A stretch of 64,000 bases of DNA from NCBI GenBank assembly GCA_902598655.1, contig CACKCQ010000001.1, positions 1-64,000 of the forward strand, written 5' to 3'. The notes beneath the pieces were generated by a model, which was not told the origin of the DNA, did no database searches, and was given only the letters and a program-made list of their open reading frames with translations. Numbering within the stretch: position 1 is the first letter of the stretch; every line of letters starts with the position of its first letter. This stretch comes from an uncultured Pelagibacteraceae bacterium. Its GTDB lineage: Bacteria > Pseudomonadota > Alphaproteobacteria > Pelagibacterales > Pelagibacteraceae. The translations under genes and the position numbers were made by a program. This document shows positions 47,551 through 58,192 of the stretch, piece by piece.

Positions 47551-50500
47551 AAAAATTTTAGTCATTGGAGCTGGTCCAATTATTATTGGTCAAGCTTGTG
47601 AATTTGATTATTCAGGTACACAGGCATGCAAAGCATTAAAAGATGAGGGTTATAAAGTAATATTAATCAATTCAAATCCAGCAACTATAATGACTGACCC
47701 TGGTGTTGCTGATAAAACCTATATTGAACCAATATCTTTAGAAGTACTAGAAGAGGTCATTAAAAAAGAAAGGCCCGATGCTATTCTACCTACAATGGGT
47801 GGTCAAACAGCATTAAACCTTGCAATTAATGCAGAAAAAATTGGTTTACTTAAAAAGTACAAAATTGAACTTATTGGAGCAAACTCCAAAGCCATAGCAA
47901 ATGCTGAAGATAGAAAAAAATTTAGAAAGAATATGTCTGACATTGGTATTGATTTACCAAAATCGGAAGTTCTTAATAAATTTTCAAACGCAAAAAAATG
48001 TTTAAACAAAATCGGTCTACCTGCAATTATTAGACCTTCTTTTACTTTGGGAGGATTAGGTGGTGGTATTGCGAGAACAACAAAAGATTTTTTTAAAATT
48101 GTTAAAGAAGGGATGAACGAGTCTCCTCAAAATCAGGTTTTGGTTGAGGAATGTTTAGATGGCTGGAAAGAATTTGAGATGGAGGTTGTCAGAGATAGAA
48201 ATGATAATTGTATAATTATCTGCTCAATAGAAAATGTTGATCCAATGGGAACTCATACTGGTGACTCTGTTACAATAGCCCCAGCTTTAACATTGACAGA
48301 TAAAGAGTATCAAGTAATGAGAAATGCATCTATTGCATGTTTAAAAAAAATAGGTGTTGAAACAGGAGGTTCAAACGTTCAATTCGCCATAAATCCAAAA
48401 AATGGAAGAATGGTAATTATTGAAATGAACCCAAGAGTTTCGAGATCATCTGCATTAGCTTCAAAAGCAACAGGTTTTCCAATAGCAAAAGTAGCTGCAA
48501 AATTAGCGGTCGGATATACTCTTGATGAATTACAAAATGAAATAACAAAAGTAACACCAGCTTCTTTTGAACCAACAATCGATTACGTTGTAACAAAAAT
48601 TCCAAGGTTTACTTTTGAAAAATTTTCTGACACAGAAGCAATTTTAGGTACATCCATGAGATCAGTAGGAGAAGCAATGGCAATTGGGAGAAATTTCAAA
48701 GAATCTCTTCAAAAAGCTCTGGTTTCACTTGAAACTGGCTTATCAGGATTAGATAATATTTTTAACTATTCAAAAAAAGAAATCCTAAAAAATTTAAAAA
48801 TCAATATTCCAAATAAATTGCTATTAATTGCTGAAGCTTTTAGAAAAAAAATTTCTTTAGATGTTATTTATAAATTATCAAAAGTAGATCCATGGTTTTT
48901 AAATCAAATTAAGGAGATAGTTGATGAAGAAAAAATATTAAATTCAAAAGGGCTGCCAAAAACTTTTGAGGAATTTAATAGAATAAAATCAATAGGTTTT
49001 TCTGACAAAAAGATATCTCAATTAACTGGTCAAAAAGAAGCGATTATCAAATCAAGAAGAAAAGGGTTAAAAGTTCAGCCTGTTTTCAAGAAAGTTGACA
49101 CCTGTGCTGCTGAATTCAAATCTTTCACACCTTATATGTATTCTACTTATCAAAGAAATTTCTCAATTAAAACTGAATGCGAAGCTGAGCCAAGTAATAA
49201 AAAGAAAATAATAATTTTAGGTGGAGGTCCAAACAGAATTGGTCAAGGTATAGAATTTGACTACTGCTGTTGTCAGGCTAGCTTTTCTTTAAAAGAAGCA
49301 GGTTTTGAAACAATAATGATAAATTGCAACCCAGAAACAGTTTCTACAGATTATGATACAAGTGATAGATTATACTTTGAGCCTTTAATTGAAGAGTATG
49401 TTGAGAATATAATTTTAAAAGAAAAATCAAAAGGAAATTTAATTGGGATTATTGCACAATTTGGAGGCCAAACTCCTATCAAATTAGCTAAATTTTTAGA
49501 TGAAAATAAATTACCTATTTTAGGGACACAATATAAATCAATTGATCTTGCAGAAGATAGAGACAGATTTAGAGAGTTGCTTATAAAGCTCAAATTAAAA
49601 CAAGCTGAAAGTGGAATAGCCTACAAATTTGATCAAGCTATTAATGTTGCTGAAAAAATTGGATTACCAGTAGTTGTGCGACCCTCTTATGTTTTGGGAG
49701 GAAGGGCTATGGAAATTGTTCATGACAAAAGTCAATTGAAACAATTTATTAATGAGGCCTTCAAAGCATCAGAACAAAATCCAATCTTAATTGATAAATT
49801 TATCGACAATGCAATGGAAGTAGATGTAGATGCAATTTCTGACCGAAAAGACGTGTATGTTGCTGGAATAATGCAACATATTGAAGAAGCTGGGATTCAT
49901 TCTGGAGACTCTGCTTGTTGCTTGCCACCAGTATCGATAAAAGCGAACCTTTTAAGAGAATTAAAAATACAAACAAGAAAATTGGCTTTGGCTTTAAAAG
50001 TCAAAGGATTTTTAAATATTCAATTTGCAATTAAAAATGATGAAATTTTTGTCATTGAAGTTAATCCTAGAGCAAGCAGGACCGTTCCCTTTGTTTCAAA
50101 AGCAAATGGTATTCCACTTGCAAAAATTGCATCAAGAATTATGTCTGGAGAAAAGTTAAGTAAATATAAGTTAAAATATAAAACTAACAAAAAATTTGCT
50201 GTTAAGGAAGCTGTGTTTCCATTTAATAAATTTCCAGATAGTGATTTATTGCTTGGTCCTGAAATGAAGTCTACTGGTGAAGTAATGGGTTTTGATGATG
50301 ATTTTGGAATGGCAGTTGCTAAAAGTCAGATAGCAGCTTCAAATTCTTTACCTACAAAAGGAATGGCATTCTTGTCAGTAAAAGACTCTCATAAACAAGA
50401 AATAATTGGTGTTGCACAAAGATTAATAAAACTTGGATTTACACTTTCTGCAACTAAAGGAACTTCAGAGATTTTAAAACAAAATGGAATGAAATGTAAA

Positions 50501-50752
50501 AAAATTAATAAAGTGAGTAGTGGTAGACCACATATAGTAGATGTTTTAAATTCTAAAAAAATATCTTTGGTAATAAATACTGGAGGTGGAAACTCTGAGC
50601 ATAGGATTAGTGATGCTAGAGCATTAAGAAGAGGTACACTTGCAAACAAAATTCCATATTGTACAAATATGTCTACAGCCTACTCATTCTTAGAAGCAAT
50701 AAAATCACTAAAAACGACAAAGTTAAGAGTTAAATCTTTGCAAGACAATTAG
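47528..50752 (+). CDS. carB: Carbamoyl-phosphate synthase large subunit
   Basis: CarB makes carbamoyl phosphate from bicarbonate, ammonia and two ATP. It has 1074 residues with two homologous ATP-grasp halves. The first begins [30 protein letters not shown]; the second begins [20 protein letters not shown] near residue 560. [11 protein letters not shown] and [11 protein letters not shown] are the ATP loops, and [16 protein letters not shown] with [16 protein letters not shown] close the active sites. A C-terminal MGS-like allosteric domain ([11 protein letters not shown]) is present. It ends 2 bases from a convergent oxygenase gene. Confidence 0.98.
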   Translation: MPKRKDIKKILVIGAGPIIIGQACEFDYSGTQACKALKDEGYKVILINSNPATIMTDPGVADKTYIEPISLEVLEEVIKKERPDAILPTMGGQTALNLAINAEKIGLLKKYKIELIGANSKAIANAEDRKKFRKNMSDIGIDLPKSEVLNKFSNAKKCLNKIGLPAIIRPSFTLGGLGGGIARTTKDFFKIVKEGMNESPQNQVLVEECLDGWKEFEMEVVRDRNDNCIIICSIENVDPMGTHTGDSVTIAPALTLTDKEYQVMRNASIACLKKIGVETGGSNVQFAINPKNGRMVIIEMNPRVSRSSALASKATGFPIAKVAAKLAVGYTLDELQNEITKVTPASFEPTIDYVVTKIPRFTFEKFSDTEAILGTSMRSVGEAMAIGRNFKESLQKALVSLETGLSGLDNIFNYSKKEILKNLKINIPNKLLLIAEAFRKKISLDVIYKLSKVDPWFLNQIKEIVDEEKILNSKGLPKTFEEFNRIKSIGFSDKKISQLTGQKEAIIKSRRKGLKVQPVFKKVDTCAAEFKSFTPYMYSTYQRNFSIKTECEAEPSNKKKIIILGGGPNRIGQGIEFDYCCCQASFSLKEAGFETIMINCNPETVSTDYDTSDRLYFEPLIEEYVENIILKEKSKGNLIGIIAQFGGQTPIKLAKFLDENKLPILGTQYKSIDLAEDRDRFRELLIKLKLKQAESGIAYKFDQAINVAEKIGLPVVVRPSYVLGGRAMEIVHDKSQLKQFINEAFKASEQNPILIDKFIDNAMEVDVDAISDRKDVYVAGIMQHIEEAGIHSGDSACCLPPVSIKANLLRELKIQTRKLALALKVKGFLNIQFAIKNDEIFVIEVNPRASRTVPFVSKANGIPLAKIASRIMSGEKLSKYKLKYKTNKKFAVKEAVFPFNKFPDSDLLLGPEMKSTGEVMGFDDDFGMAVAKSQIAASNSLPTKGMAFLSVKDSHKQEIIGVAQRLIKLGFTLSATKGTSEILKQNGMKCKKINKVSSGRPHIVDVLNSKKISLVINTGGGNSEHRISDARALRRGTLANKIPYCTNMSTAYSFLEAIKSLKTTKLRVKSLQDN

Positions 50753-50754
50753 TT

Positions 50755-51417
50755 TTAATTAACTTTCCAATCCGTTTCGAATGTAACATAATTTACTTGA
50801 AGACATCTTCTCTCTTTAACTATTTCTTTTTTTTCCATTCCGTGCCAAGTATTAGGACCACTTGAAAAGAAATAACCATAATTATCTTTGTAAGGAACAG
50901 TTTTTGCTAATTTTAAATTTTCATCATAAAAATCTGTACCTAAATCTTCTTTTTCATTATGTTTGTTTACGAATAATAAACATGACATCAGTTTTTCTTT
51001 AATATCGCAATGTGGTTTTAACCAGAATCCTTTTCTATCACAGATAACTTCAACTCTTACATATGAATTAGAAAGATCTTTATTTATCATTTCAGAAATT
51101 TTTTTGTAAGTCGATGGATTTTGAAGTTCTTTAATAAATTCAACAAGATTAGGAAATTGATTTGAATTTTCTTTTGTAACAAAACATCTAAATTTTAATG
51201 CTTTGCCTCCGTCTGATATGCCTTCTCTAAACTTGCCTTCACCTCCATCAATTGCTCTTGTGCCATCATAGTTTAAATTATGTTCTATTGGATTAGCTAT
51301 ATCAGCATTTACAATTTCATGAACTTGGCCGTCTGTTAGCGGTTGATTTAATTCCCAATGCTCAAAAGGAGTTCTGTGATTTGACGAATTTTTTAATATT
51401 GAATTTAAAAAAGCCAT
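50755..51417 (-). CDS. 2-oxoglutarate/Fe(II) oxygenase-like protein
   Basis: A 220-residue protein with the jelly-roll iron site: H136 and D138 (KPHCDIKEK), H192 (NTWHGM) and R203/R204 (ERRCLQVNYV) for 2-oxoglutarate. The spacing of HxD, His and Arg is right for the prolyl-4-hydroxylase-like superfamily. The substrate is unknown. It is translationally coupled (TAATG) to the ELM1-like gene upstream, so it may modify a cell-surface or lipid product made with it. The N-terminal region (HWELNQPLTDGQVHEI) is typical of a subgroup found near glycan genes, as I recall it. Confidence 0.78.
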   Translation of the reverse strand: MAFLNSILKNSSNHRTPFEHWELNQPLTDGQVHEIVNADIANPIEHNLNYDGTRAIDGGEGKFREGISDGGKALKFRCFVTKENSNQFPNLVEFIKELQNPSTYKKISEMINKDLSNSYVRVEVICDRKGFWLKPHCDIKEKLMSCLLFVNKHNEKEDLGTDFYDENLKLAKTVPYKDNYGYFFSSGPNTWHGMEKKEIVKERRCLQVNYVTFETDWKVN

Positions 51418-52364
51418 TATAATTGAATTTTATCTTTAATGATATTTGCTACTCTATTCGTTTCATCTAATTTTTCATAGTTCCAATTTTCTAATTTTTC
51501 TCCTAATTCTCTAACAATTTTCATTTCTTGAAATAATTTTCTAAAATTTTTAAATCTTTTATCGCTTTTTTTAGGTGGAATAGTGGCAATATAAATTGGT
51601 TTACCTGTTAAAGCTGCCTCTGAAATCATAGAGCTTGAATCGCACGTAATAACTATATGTTTTGATATTGCAAGCGCACTTAAATAGGCCTTTTTATCAA
51701 CACCATCTAATACTAAATGATCGTTTCCAAAATATATTTTTGCATGTTCTATAGTTCCCTTTGGCGTTCTCAAAGAAGGGATGACTACTAAATTAAGATT
51801 ATTTTCTTTAACTAAATAATTTACTTTTGAAAAAATTTCTTGGATATTTCTATCTGAATAATCATAATACTGGGTAGGACCACCAATTATTAAAGAAATT
51901 ATATTTTTATCCCTCAATTTGCTTGAAATACTAAACAAATATTCTTTGTCTTTTTCAATTTCTTCACTTGTTAAATAATGAATAGCTCCTTTTGTTTTTA
52001 ATACATTATGTCCATCAAGATTATCGTGCTCAGGCACTACAACTAGATCAAAATTATCAAGTTTTATCTTCGGGTTTTGAATATGAATGTTAAATACTTT
52101 TTTCTTTGAATTTTTTTTTAAGAATAATGATGGAATAATACTTTTTCTTCCACATGAAATTATTAAATCAACATCTTCGCATTCAATTTTTTTAAAAACT
52201 GAGTCGGATATTGGAGTGAATTTTGGCGGTATAACTTTCCAGAAACCTTTTGTTTCAACTGTGTGGTGAGAATAATTTATATCTAAAGATTTAGCCAAAC
52301 CCTCTACTTGGCTAATCATCCCATGCATACCTTCTGTTAATAATATACCTTTCAATTTATTCAT
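51417..52364 (-). CDS. ELM1-like (DUF1022) glycosyltransferase-fold protein
   Basis: A 315-residue protein of the mitochondrial-fission ELM1 family, which has a GT-B-like fold. Family segments include LLTEGMHGMISQVEGLAKSL at the start, ISCGRKSIIPSLFLKK, IHIQNPKIKLDNFDLVVVPEHDNLDG and the C-terminal ITCDSSSMISEAALTGKPIYI. Plant ELM1 acts in mitochondrial division, but the bacterial role is not defined; a surface polysaccharide or lipid A role has been guessed from context. No signal or membrane segment is seen. It is coupled to the 2OG-oxygenase gene and divergent from trxB over 21 bases. Confidence 0.85.
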   Translation of the reverse strand: MNKLKGILLTEGMHGMISQVEGLAKSLDINYSHHTVETKGFWKVIPPKFTPISDSVFKKIECEDVDLIISCGRKSIIPSLFLKKNSKKKVFNIHIQNPKIKLDNFDLVVVPEHDNLDGHNVLKTKGAIHYLTSEEIEKDKEYLFSISSKLRDKNIISLIIGGPTQYYDYSDRNIQEIFSKVNYLVKENNLNLVVIPSLRTPKGTIEHAKIYFGNDHLVLDGVDKKAYLSALAISKHIVITCDSSSMISEAALTGKPIYIATIPPKKSDKRFKNFRKLFQEMKIVRELGEKLENWNYEKLDETNRVANIIKDKIQL

Positions 52365-52385
52365 TAATCATTATATAGCTTCCAT

Positions 52386-53330
52386 ATGAGTGAAAATCCA
52401 ACTAAACACACAAAAGTGTTAATAATTGGGTCAGGTCCCGCTGGATATACAGCAGCAATTTATGCTGCAAGAGCAATGTTAAAACCAATATTAGTTCATG
52501 GTATGGAACCTGGTGGCCAATTAACAACAACAACTGATGTTGAAAATTTTCCTGGATTTAAAGATGTAATACAAGGGCCATGGCTTATGGATCAAATGAA
52601 AGGTCAGGCAGAAGTAGTTGGAACTGAAATGATACAAGATCATATTGCATCAGTGGACTTAAAATCTAAGCCATTTAAAGCTGTTGGAGATAGTGGCCAA
52701 ATTTATGAAGCAGACTCAATAATTATTTCAACTGGAGCTCAAGCTAGATGGTTAAATATTGACTCAGAACAAAGCTTCAGAGGTTTTGGTGTATCTGCAT
52801 GTGCAACATGTGATGGGTTTTTCTTTAAAGACAAAACTGTAGCAGTTGTTGGAGGTGGAAATGCTGCAGTTGAAGAAGCTATGTTTTTAACAAAATTTGC
52901 TTCAAAAGTTCAACTTATACACAGAAGAGATAGTTTGAGAGCAGAAAAATTACTTCAAAAGAAATTAATGGAAAATAAAAAAATTGAAATAATTTGGGAC
53001 TCTGTTGTTGATGAAGTTATTGGGGATAATGATCCTAAAAATGTAACTGGATTAAAAATTAAAAATGTTAAAACAAATAAAATAGACGAACTAAAAATTG
53101 ATGGCTTGTTCATAGCTATAGGGCATGATCCAGCAACCTCATTATTTAAAGACCAACTGGAAATGGATAATGAGGGTTATTTAATAACAAAACCAGAGTC
53201 TACGGAAACAAATATACCAGGAGTTTTTGCTGCTGGTGATGTGAAAGATAAAGTATTTAGACAGGCAGTTACAGCAGCTGGTATGGGATGTATGGCAGCA
53301 TTAGAGGCTGAAAAACATTTATCCGAATAA
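52386..53330 (+). CDS. trxB: Thioredoxin reductase
   Basis: TrxB uses NADPH to reduce thioredoxin. The FAD motif is GSGPAGYTAAIYAARA near residue 16, with GGQLTTTTDVENFPGF. The redox pair lies in CATC at 139-142, the NADPH motif is VGGGNAAVEEA followed by HRRD, and AAGDVKDKVFRQAVTAAG ends it. It has 314 residues. The contrast with the CxxC-less reductase at 3048 supports separate roles. The next gene begins directly after the stop. Confidence 0.97.
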   Translation: MSENPTKHTKVLIIGSGPAGYTAAIYAARAMLKPILVHGMEPGGQLTTTTDVENFPGFKDVIQGPWLMDQMKGQAEVVGTEMIQDHIASVDLKSKPFKAVGDSGQIYEADSIIISTGAQARWLNIDSEQSFRGFGVSACATCDGFFFKDKTVAVVGGGNAAVEEAMFLTKFASKVQLIHRRDSLRAEKLLQKKLMENKKIEIIWDSVVDEVIGDNDPKNVTGLKIKNVKTNKIDELKIDGLFIAIGHDPATSLFKDQLEMDNEGYLITKPESTETNIPGVFAAGDVKDKVFRQAVTAAGMGCMAALEAEKHLSE

Positions 53331-54350
53331 ATGAATGAAACAGTATTGTTAACGGGTATAAGTGGATGGATCGCTAAACACACTGCAATTGAATTATTAA
53401 AATCGGGATATAAAGTTTTAGGCACTGTTAGAGATTCTAGTTTAATAGAGCAAACAAAAAAAACCATAAATGAATATGCATCAATTGATAAATTATCATT
53501 TGTCGAATTAGATCTTTTAAAAAACGAAGGTTGGGATGAGGCATTAAAAGGCTGTAAGTATGTAATGCATGTGGCTTCTCCTTTCCCTTTAAAGACCTCT
53601 AGAGATCGTGAAAGTCTTGTTCCTACAGCTAAAGATGGAACTATAAGAGTTTTAAAAGCTGCTGTTAATGCGGGAGTTGAACGTATTATTAAAACTTCTT
53701 CAATTGCAACAATGTTTAGAAAACCTAATAGGACAAATCCATATACATTTGGTGAAAATGATTGGAGTGATGCTAATTGGAAAGGTTGTAATGATTACTT
53801 TGTTTCAAAAATCAAGGCTGAAAAAGCAGCTTGGGAATTTATGGAGAATAAAGGTTTAAAGAATAAGTTGGTATGTATATGTCCTGGGGGTGTCTTCGGA
53901 GACGCTTTAGATACTAAAGAAAAAACTTCGATAAGTTATGTTAAATTATTTCTAGAAGGTAAATATCCAGGTGCTCCGGATTTTAGTATTTTAGTCTCAG
54001 ATATGAAAGATGTAGTGAAAGCTCACATCAACTCTTTAACAAGACCAGATGTTGGTGGAAGACGACTAATAATTGGCTCTGAGGTCAAAAGAATGATAGA
54101 TTTTTCTAATATTATGGCTGAAGCATTACCTAAATATTCAAAAAAACTTCCAAAAAGAGTGTTGCCAAATTTTTTAGTGAGAATAATTAGTCATCTGGAT
54201 ACGAGTGCAAAAATGATGGTTCCAGATTTAGGGATACAAATGCAAACTGATGCTTCGTATGCTGAAGATTTATTGGGATTTAAATTTCAGCCGGCTAGAG
54301 GATGTATTGAGGATGCAGCAAAATCAGTAGTTAGACTTGGATTAGTATAA
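53331..54350 (+). CDS. NAD(P)-dependent extended SDR, dihydroflavonol-reductase-like
   Basis: A 339-residue Rossmann-fold enzyme. The cofactor loop is LLTGISGWIAKHTAIELL at residues 6-23; the third glycine of TGxxGxxG is alanine. The catalytic tyrosine-lysine pair is YFVSK near 164, with SS upstream (KTSSIATMF). Overall it resembles the dihydroflavonol-4-reductase/aldehyde reductase subgroup of extended SDRs, which act on aldehydes or ketones. The substrate is unknown. It follows trxB with no gap and is probably co-transcribed. Confidence 0.82.
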   Translation: MNETVLLTGISGWIAKHTAIELLKSGYKVLGTVRDSSLIEQTKKTINEYASIDKLSFVELDLLKNEGWDEALKGCKYVMHVASPFPLKTSRDRESLVPTAKDGTIRVLKAAVNAGVERIIKTSSIATMFRKPNRTNPYTFGENDWSDANWKGCNDYFVSKIKAEKAAWEFMENKGLKNKLVCICPGGVFGDALDTKEKTSISYVKLFLEGKYPGAPDFSILVSDMKDVVKAHINSLTRPDVGGRRLIIGSEVKRMIDFSNIMAEALPKYSKKLPKRVLPNFLVRIISHLDTSAKMMVPDLGIQMQTDASYAEDLLGFKFQPARGCIEDAAKSVVRLGLV

Positions 54351-54416
54351 TATCAATAATTTACAAGGTATTTCAGTATAGAATAAAAAGTTATTTTAAA
54401 TTATAAAAGAAAGTAA

Positions 54417-54791
54417 ATGGAAAACATTGTAAAGCAAATCCAGCTTGTAGCATTAGTAATCATTTTAGTTAGTACGGTTATTGCTTTTGGGCAAGAAATG
54501 TACCAGATGATACTAGTGCAAAGAGTTACTTTAGCCGATCTGCTTTTACTTTTTTTATATCTTGAAGTGCTTGCAATGGTTAGAGTATTTTGGGAAAGCC
54601 AATCAATTCAAATTACACTGCCGTTATTTATTGCTATAACTGCACTTGCTAGATTTATTATTTTACAAGGAAAATCTCTAAATCCAGAGATATTACTATA
54701 TGAAGCAGGTGCGATTGTTTTAATTGCTTTAGCAATTGTAATTTTAAGATTTAGAAATTCTTCACTAATTGGACTAAATAAAAAAAAATAG
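54417..54791 (+). CDS. PsiE-like phosphate-starvation membrane protein
   Basis: A 124-residue protein with four hydrophobic helices. The segment ADLLLLFLYLEVLAMVRVFWES and the following ITALARFIILQGKS match PsiE-domain proteins (PF06146), named after an E. coli gene induced by phosphate shortage. Its function is unknown even there. It lies 66 bases after the SDR gene and ends 2 bases before the convergent aminotransferase. Confidence 0.8.
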   Translation: MENIVKQIQLVALVIILVSTVIAFGQEMYQMILVQRVTLADLLLLFLYLEVLAMVRVFWESQSIQITLPLFIAITALARFIILQGKSLNPEILLYEAGAIVLIALAIVILRFRNSSLIGLNKKK

Positions 54792-54793
54792 GT

Positions 54794-55981
54794 TTATCCT
54801 AAATCTTCACAAAACTTTTTAATTCTAGACATTGCTGTTTTAAGTTTTGCCATTGAAGTCGCATATGAAATTCTAAAATATCCATCTAAACCAAATGCTG
54901 AGCCCTGAACAGCTGCAACATTTTGTTTTTCTAAAAGCTTTTGGACAAAATCAGTATCTTTTTTAAGTTTAGTTCTCTTATTTAAAAGTTTTTTACAATT
55001 CGGAAATACGTAAAATGCACCATTAGGTTTTAAACAGCTAATACCATCAATATTATTTAAACTTTTCACAACAAAATCTCTTCTTTCTTTAAATGATTTT
55101 GCTCTTTTCTTAATAAAGTCTTGTTTTCCATTCAGAGCTTCAACGGCTGCTGCTTGACTAATTGAAGAGGGATTCGAAGTTGACTGAGATTGAATTTTTC
55201 TAATTGCAGAAATTATTTCTTTTGGTCCAGCTGCATAACCAATTCTCCACCCAGTCATTGCATATGACTTGCTCACCCCATTCATTGTTAATGTTCGAGA
55301 TTTTAATTTTGAAATTTGTGCAATAGTAAAGAATTTAAAATTATCATATTTAACATGCTCATAAATATCATCGCTCAAAATATGAACTTTTTTGTTTTTT
55401 ATTAAAACCTTTGCTAATTTTTGAATTTCTGATTTGCTGTATCCAGATCCAGTTGGATTAGATGGTGAGTTAAGGATTATCCATTTCGTTCTTTTTGTAA
55501 TTGCAGCTTTTAATTTTGCAGGTGTAATTTTAAATCCATCTTTTTCATCACATTTTACTATTTTTGGTTTTCCTCCTGCTAGGAGAACCATATCTGGATA
55601 TGAAACCCAGAATGGCGCAGGAATAATAACTTCGTCTCCTTTATTTAAAGTTGCCATAAAGGTGTTATAGAGAACTTGTTTCCCCCCAGTCCCAACTGTG
55701 ATTTCGTCTAGTTTATAATTTAGTTTATTTTCTCTTTTAAATTTTTTTAAAATTGCTTTTTTTAATGCTGGAGTTCCATCAACTGCAGTATACTTTGTAT
55801 CTCCGTCTCTTATTGCTTTAATGGCTGCATTTTTAACATTGATAGGAGTATCAAAATCTGGTTCCCCTGCCCCAAGTCCAACTACATCTTTTCCTGCAGC
55901 TTTTAATTCTCTTGCCTTTTGAGTAACTGCAATAGTTGGGGATGGTTTAATTCTTTTTAAATTATTAGATATTATGCTCAT
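54794..55981 (-). CDS. aspC: Aspartate aminotransferase, class I
   Basis: A PLP-dependent enzyme linking aspartate and oxaloacetate to glutamate and 2-oxoglutarate. The PLP lysine is in SKSYAMTGWRIGYAAGP near residue 239. The start SPTIAVTQKARELKAAGKDVVGLGAGEPDFDTP and ILNSPSNPTGSGYS mark the I-gamma (AspC/PatA) group common in alphaproteobacteria. The final arginine that binds the substrate carboxylate is in FRISYA. It has 395 residues. Related enzymes take aromatic or prephenate substrates, so exact specificity is inferred. It is divergent from uvrB over 36 bases. Confidence 0.92.
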   Translation of the reverse strand: MSIISNNLKRIKPSPTIAVTQKARELKAAGKDVVGLGAGEPDFDTPINVKNAAIKAIRDGDTKYTAVDGTPALKKAILKKFKRENKLNYKLDEITVGTGGKQVLYNTFMATLNKGDEVIIPAPFWVSYPDMVLLAGGKPKIVKCDEKDGFKITPAKLKAAITKRTKWIILNSPSNPTGSGYSKSEIQKLAKVLIKNKKVHILSDDIYEHVKYDNFKFFTIAQISKLKSRTLTMNGVSKSYAMTGWRIGYAAGPKEIISAIRKIQSQSTSNPSSISQAAAVEALNGKQDFIKKRAKSFKERRDFVVKSLNNIDGISCLKPNGAFYVFPNCKKLLNKRTKLKKDTDFVQKLLEKQNVAAVQGSAFGLDGYFRISYATSMAKLKTAMSRIKKFCEDLG

Positions 55982-56002
55982 TGAATTATGAAATTATTCA
56001 AT
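55980..56002. repeat. Inverted repeat between aspC and uvrB
   Basis: Perfect arms ATTGAAT (55980-55986) and ATTCAAT (55996-56002) with a 9-base spacer fill most of the 36-base divergent gap. It could be an operator for either gene. It does not match the GTTC or GAAC direct repeats of alphaproteobacterial LexA. Confidence 0.35.
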
Positions 56003-56017
56003 TACGTTGTTTAATAT

Positions 56018-58192
56018 ATGGAGAATACATATCAAGACCTAATTACAGACATTCAGAGTAAAAACCCAAAAATCGGTGGAAAACTCGAAGGTGGAAAAAA
56101 ATTCAAAATAAAGTCAGATTTTACCCCAGCTGGTGACCAGCCAGATGCAATTAAAAGGCTTGTCCAAGGAGCTAAAAAAAATGAGTTTAATCAAGTATTA
56201 TTAGGAGTAACTGGATCTGGAAAAACTTTTACAATGGCAAAAGTTATAGAAGCTACGAATAGACCAGCGTTAATATTGGCACCAAATAAAACTTTGGCAG
56301 CTCAACTTTACGGTGAGATGAAAACTTTTTTTCCAGATAATGCTGTTGAGTATTTTGTGTCTTACTACGATTATTACACTCCAGAAGCTTACGTGCCAAG
56401 ATCAGATACGTACATAGAGAAAGAGGCATCTATAAACGAGCAGATTGATAGAATGAGACACTCGGCAACAAGATCTCTTCTTGAAAGAGACGATGTTTTA
56501 ATTGTTGCAAGTGTTTCCTGTATTTATGGTTTGGGATCAGTTGAAGCTTACAGCAAAATGACTTTAACCCTACAGAAAAACTATGAATATAATAGAGAGC
56601 AAATAATAAAATCTCTTGTTGCTCTTCAGTATAAGAGAAATGATCAAAATTTTTTTAGAGGAACATTTAGAGCAAGAGGAGAATATTTAGAAATATTTCC
56701 ATCTCATCTAGAGGATAGAGCATGGAGACTAAGTTTATTTGGTGATAAACTAGAGAAGATTGAAGAATTTGATCCTTTGACAGGAGACCAGGTTAGAGAC
56801 CTTAGCCTTGTAAAAGTTTATGCTAACTCTCATTATATCACTCCTAAACCGACTGTAGAGCAAGCAATTATAAAAATAAGAAAAGAATTAGAAGAGACTT
56901 TAAAAAAACACAAAGCAGAAAATAAATTATTAGAAGCGCAACGATTAGAGGAAAGAACTAAATTTGATCTAGAAATGATAGAGGCAACTGGATCTTGTGC
57001 AGGAATTGAAAATTACTCAAGATTTTTATCTGGTAGAAAACCAGGAGAGCCACCACCTACCCTTTTTGAATATTTTCCTGATAACACATTAGTTTTTGTC
57101 GATGAGTCTCATGTTACAGTTCCCCAACTTAATGGGATGTTTAAGGGTGATAGATCTCGAAAAAGCACATTGGCTGAGTATGGCTTTAGATTGCCTTCTT
57201 GCATGGACAATAGACCTTTAAAATTTGAAGAGTGGGATTTAATGAGAACACAAACAGTATTTGTTTCAGCAACTCCTGGCCCGTGGGAATTGGAACAGAC
57301 TAAAGGTAAATTTATTGATCAAGTTATAAGACCTACGGGATTAATAGATCCACCAGTTGAGATTAGACCAGCTAAAAATCAAGTAGATGACCTTATGCAT
57401 GAATGTAAAAAAGTAGTTGAAAATAATTATAGAGTTTTGGTTACAACACTTACAAAAAAAATGGCAGAGGATTTAACCGAGTATCTTCATGAAAATGGTA
57501 TAAAAGTAAGATACCTTCATTCTGATATAGATACACTTGAGAGAATAGAGATTATGAGAGATCTTAGAATGGGTGTATTTGATGTTCTTGTTGGAATAAA
57601 TTTATTAAGAGAAGGTTTAGATATTCCAGAATGTGCATTAGTTGGAATACTAGATGCTGACAAGGAAGGATTTTTGCGATCAGAAACTTCACTAATTCAA
57701 ACAATAGGAAGAGCCGCAAGAAACGTAGATGGAAAAGTTATTCTCTATGCCGATAAGGAAACCAAAAGTATAAAGAAAGCAATTAAAGAAACTGAGAGAA
57801 GAAGAAAGATTCAATTAGAGTACAATAAAAAAAATAAAATCGACGCTAAATCTGTAAAAAAAGAAATAAGTGATATTTTAGAAAGTGTTTACGAGAAAGA
57901 TTACGTCAAAATAAGCGAAGGTTCCAATATTGGCGGTAACCTTAAAAAACATTTAAAAGGATTAGACAAAAAGATGAAGGAAGCTGCATCTAATCTGGAA
58001 TTTGAAGAAGCCGCTAAAATTAGAGATGAAATGAGAAAACTTCAAAGTACCGAATTAGAAATTACTTTAAACCCTAAGATTAGACAGTACGATGTTAAAA
58101 ATAAAATTTATCCTAAAGGTAGATCTACACTAGGTATGCCTGGTACAAGAGTTACAAAAAAAAGAGATAAAAAATGGAAGCACGGAAGATAA
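56018..58192 (+). CDS. uvrB: UvrABC excinuclease subunit B
   Basis: UvrB verifies DNA damage and presents it to UvrC. Walker A is GVTGSGKT near residue 64, the beta-hairpin is [20 protein letters not shown], and helicase motifs include [39 protein letters not shown] and QTIGRAARN. The C-terminal UVR motif ([22 protein letters not shown]) binds UvrC. It has 724 residues, slightly longer than E. coli because of an N-terminal extension. It is the first gene of an overlapping operon that also holds uvrC. Confidence 0.98.
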   Translation: MENTYQDLITDIQSKNPKIGGKLEGGKKFKIKSDFTPAGDQPDAIKRLVQGAKKNEFNQVLLGVTGSGKTFTMAKVIEATNRPALILAPNKTLAAQLYGEMKTFFPDNAVEYFVSYYDYYTPEAYVPRSDTYIEKEASINEQIDRMRHSATRSLLERDDVLIVASVSCIYGLGSVEAYSKMTLTLQKNYEYNREQIIKSLVALQYKRNDQNFFRGTFRARGEYLEIFPSHLEDRAWRLSLFGDKLEKIEEFDPLTGDQVRDLSLVKVYANSHYITPKPTVEQAIIKIRKELEETLKKHKAENKLLEAQRLEERTKFDLEMIEATGSCAGIENYSRFLSGRKPGEPPPTLFEYFPDNTLVFVDESHVTVPQLNGMFKGDRSRKSTLAEYGFRLPSCMDNRPLKFEEWDLMRTQTVFVSATPGPWELEQTKGKFIDQVIRPTGLIDPPVEIRPAKNQVDDLMHECKKVVENNYRVLVTTLTKKMAEDLTEYLHENGIKVRYLHSDIDTLERIEIMRDLRMGVFDVLVGINLLREGLDIPECALVGILDADKEGFLRSETSLIQTIGRAARNVDGKVILYADKETKSIKKAIKETERRRKIQLEYNKKNKIDAKSVKKEISDILESVYEKDYVKISEGSNIGGNLKKHLKGLDKKMKEAASNLEFEEAAKIRDEMRKLQSTELEITLNPKIRQYDVKNKIYPKGRSTLGMPGTRVTKKRDKKWKHGR

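Noticed and set aside
55980-56002. LexA box at uvrB
   Set aside because: The repeat is inverted ATTGAAT/ATTCAAT and does not match the GTTC-N7-GTTC or GAAC-N7-GAAC direct repeats.
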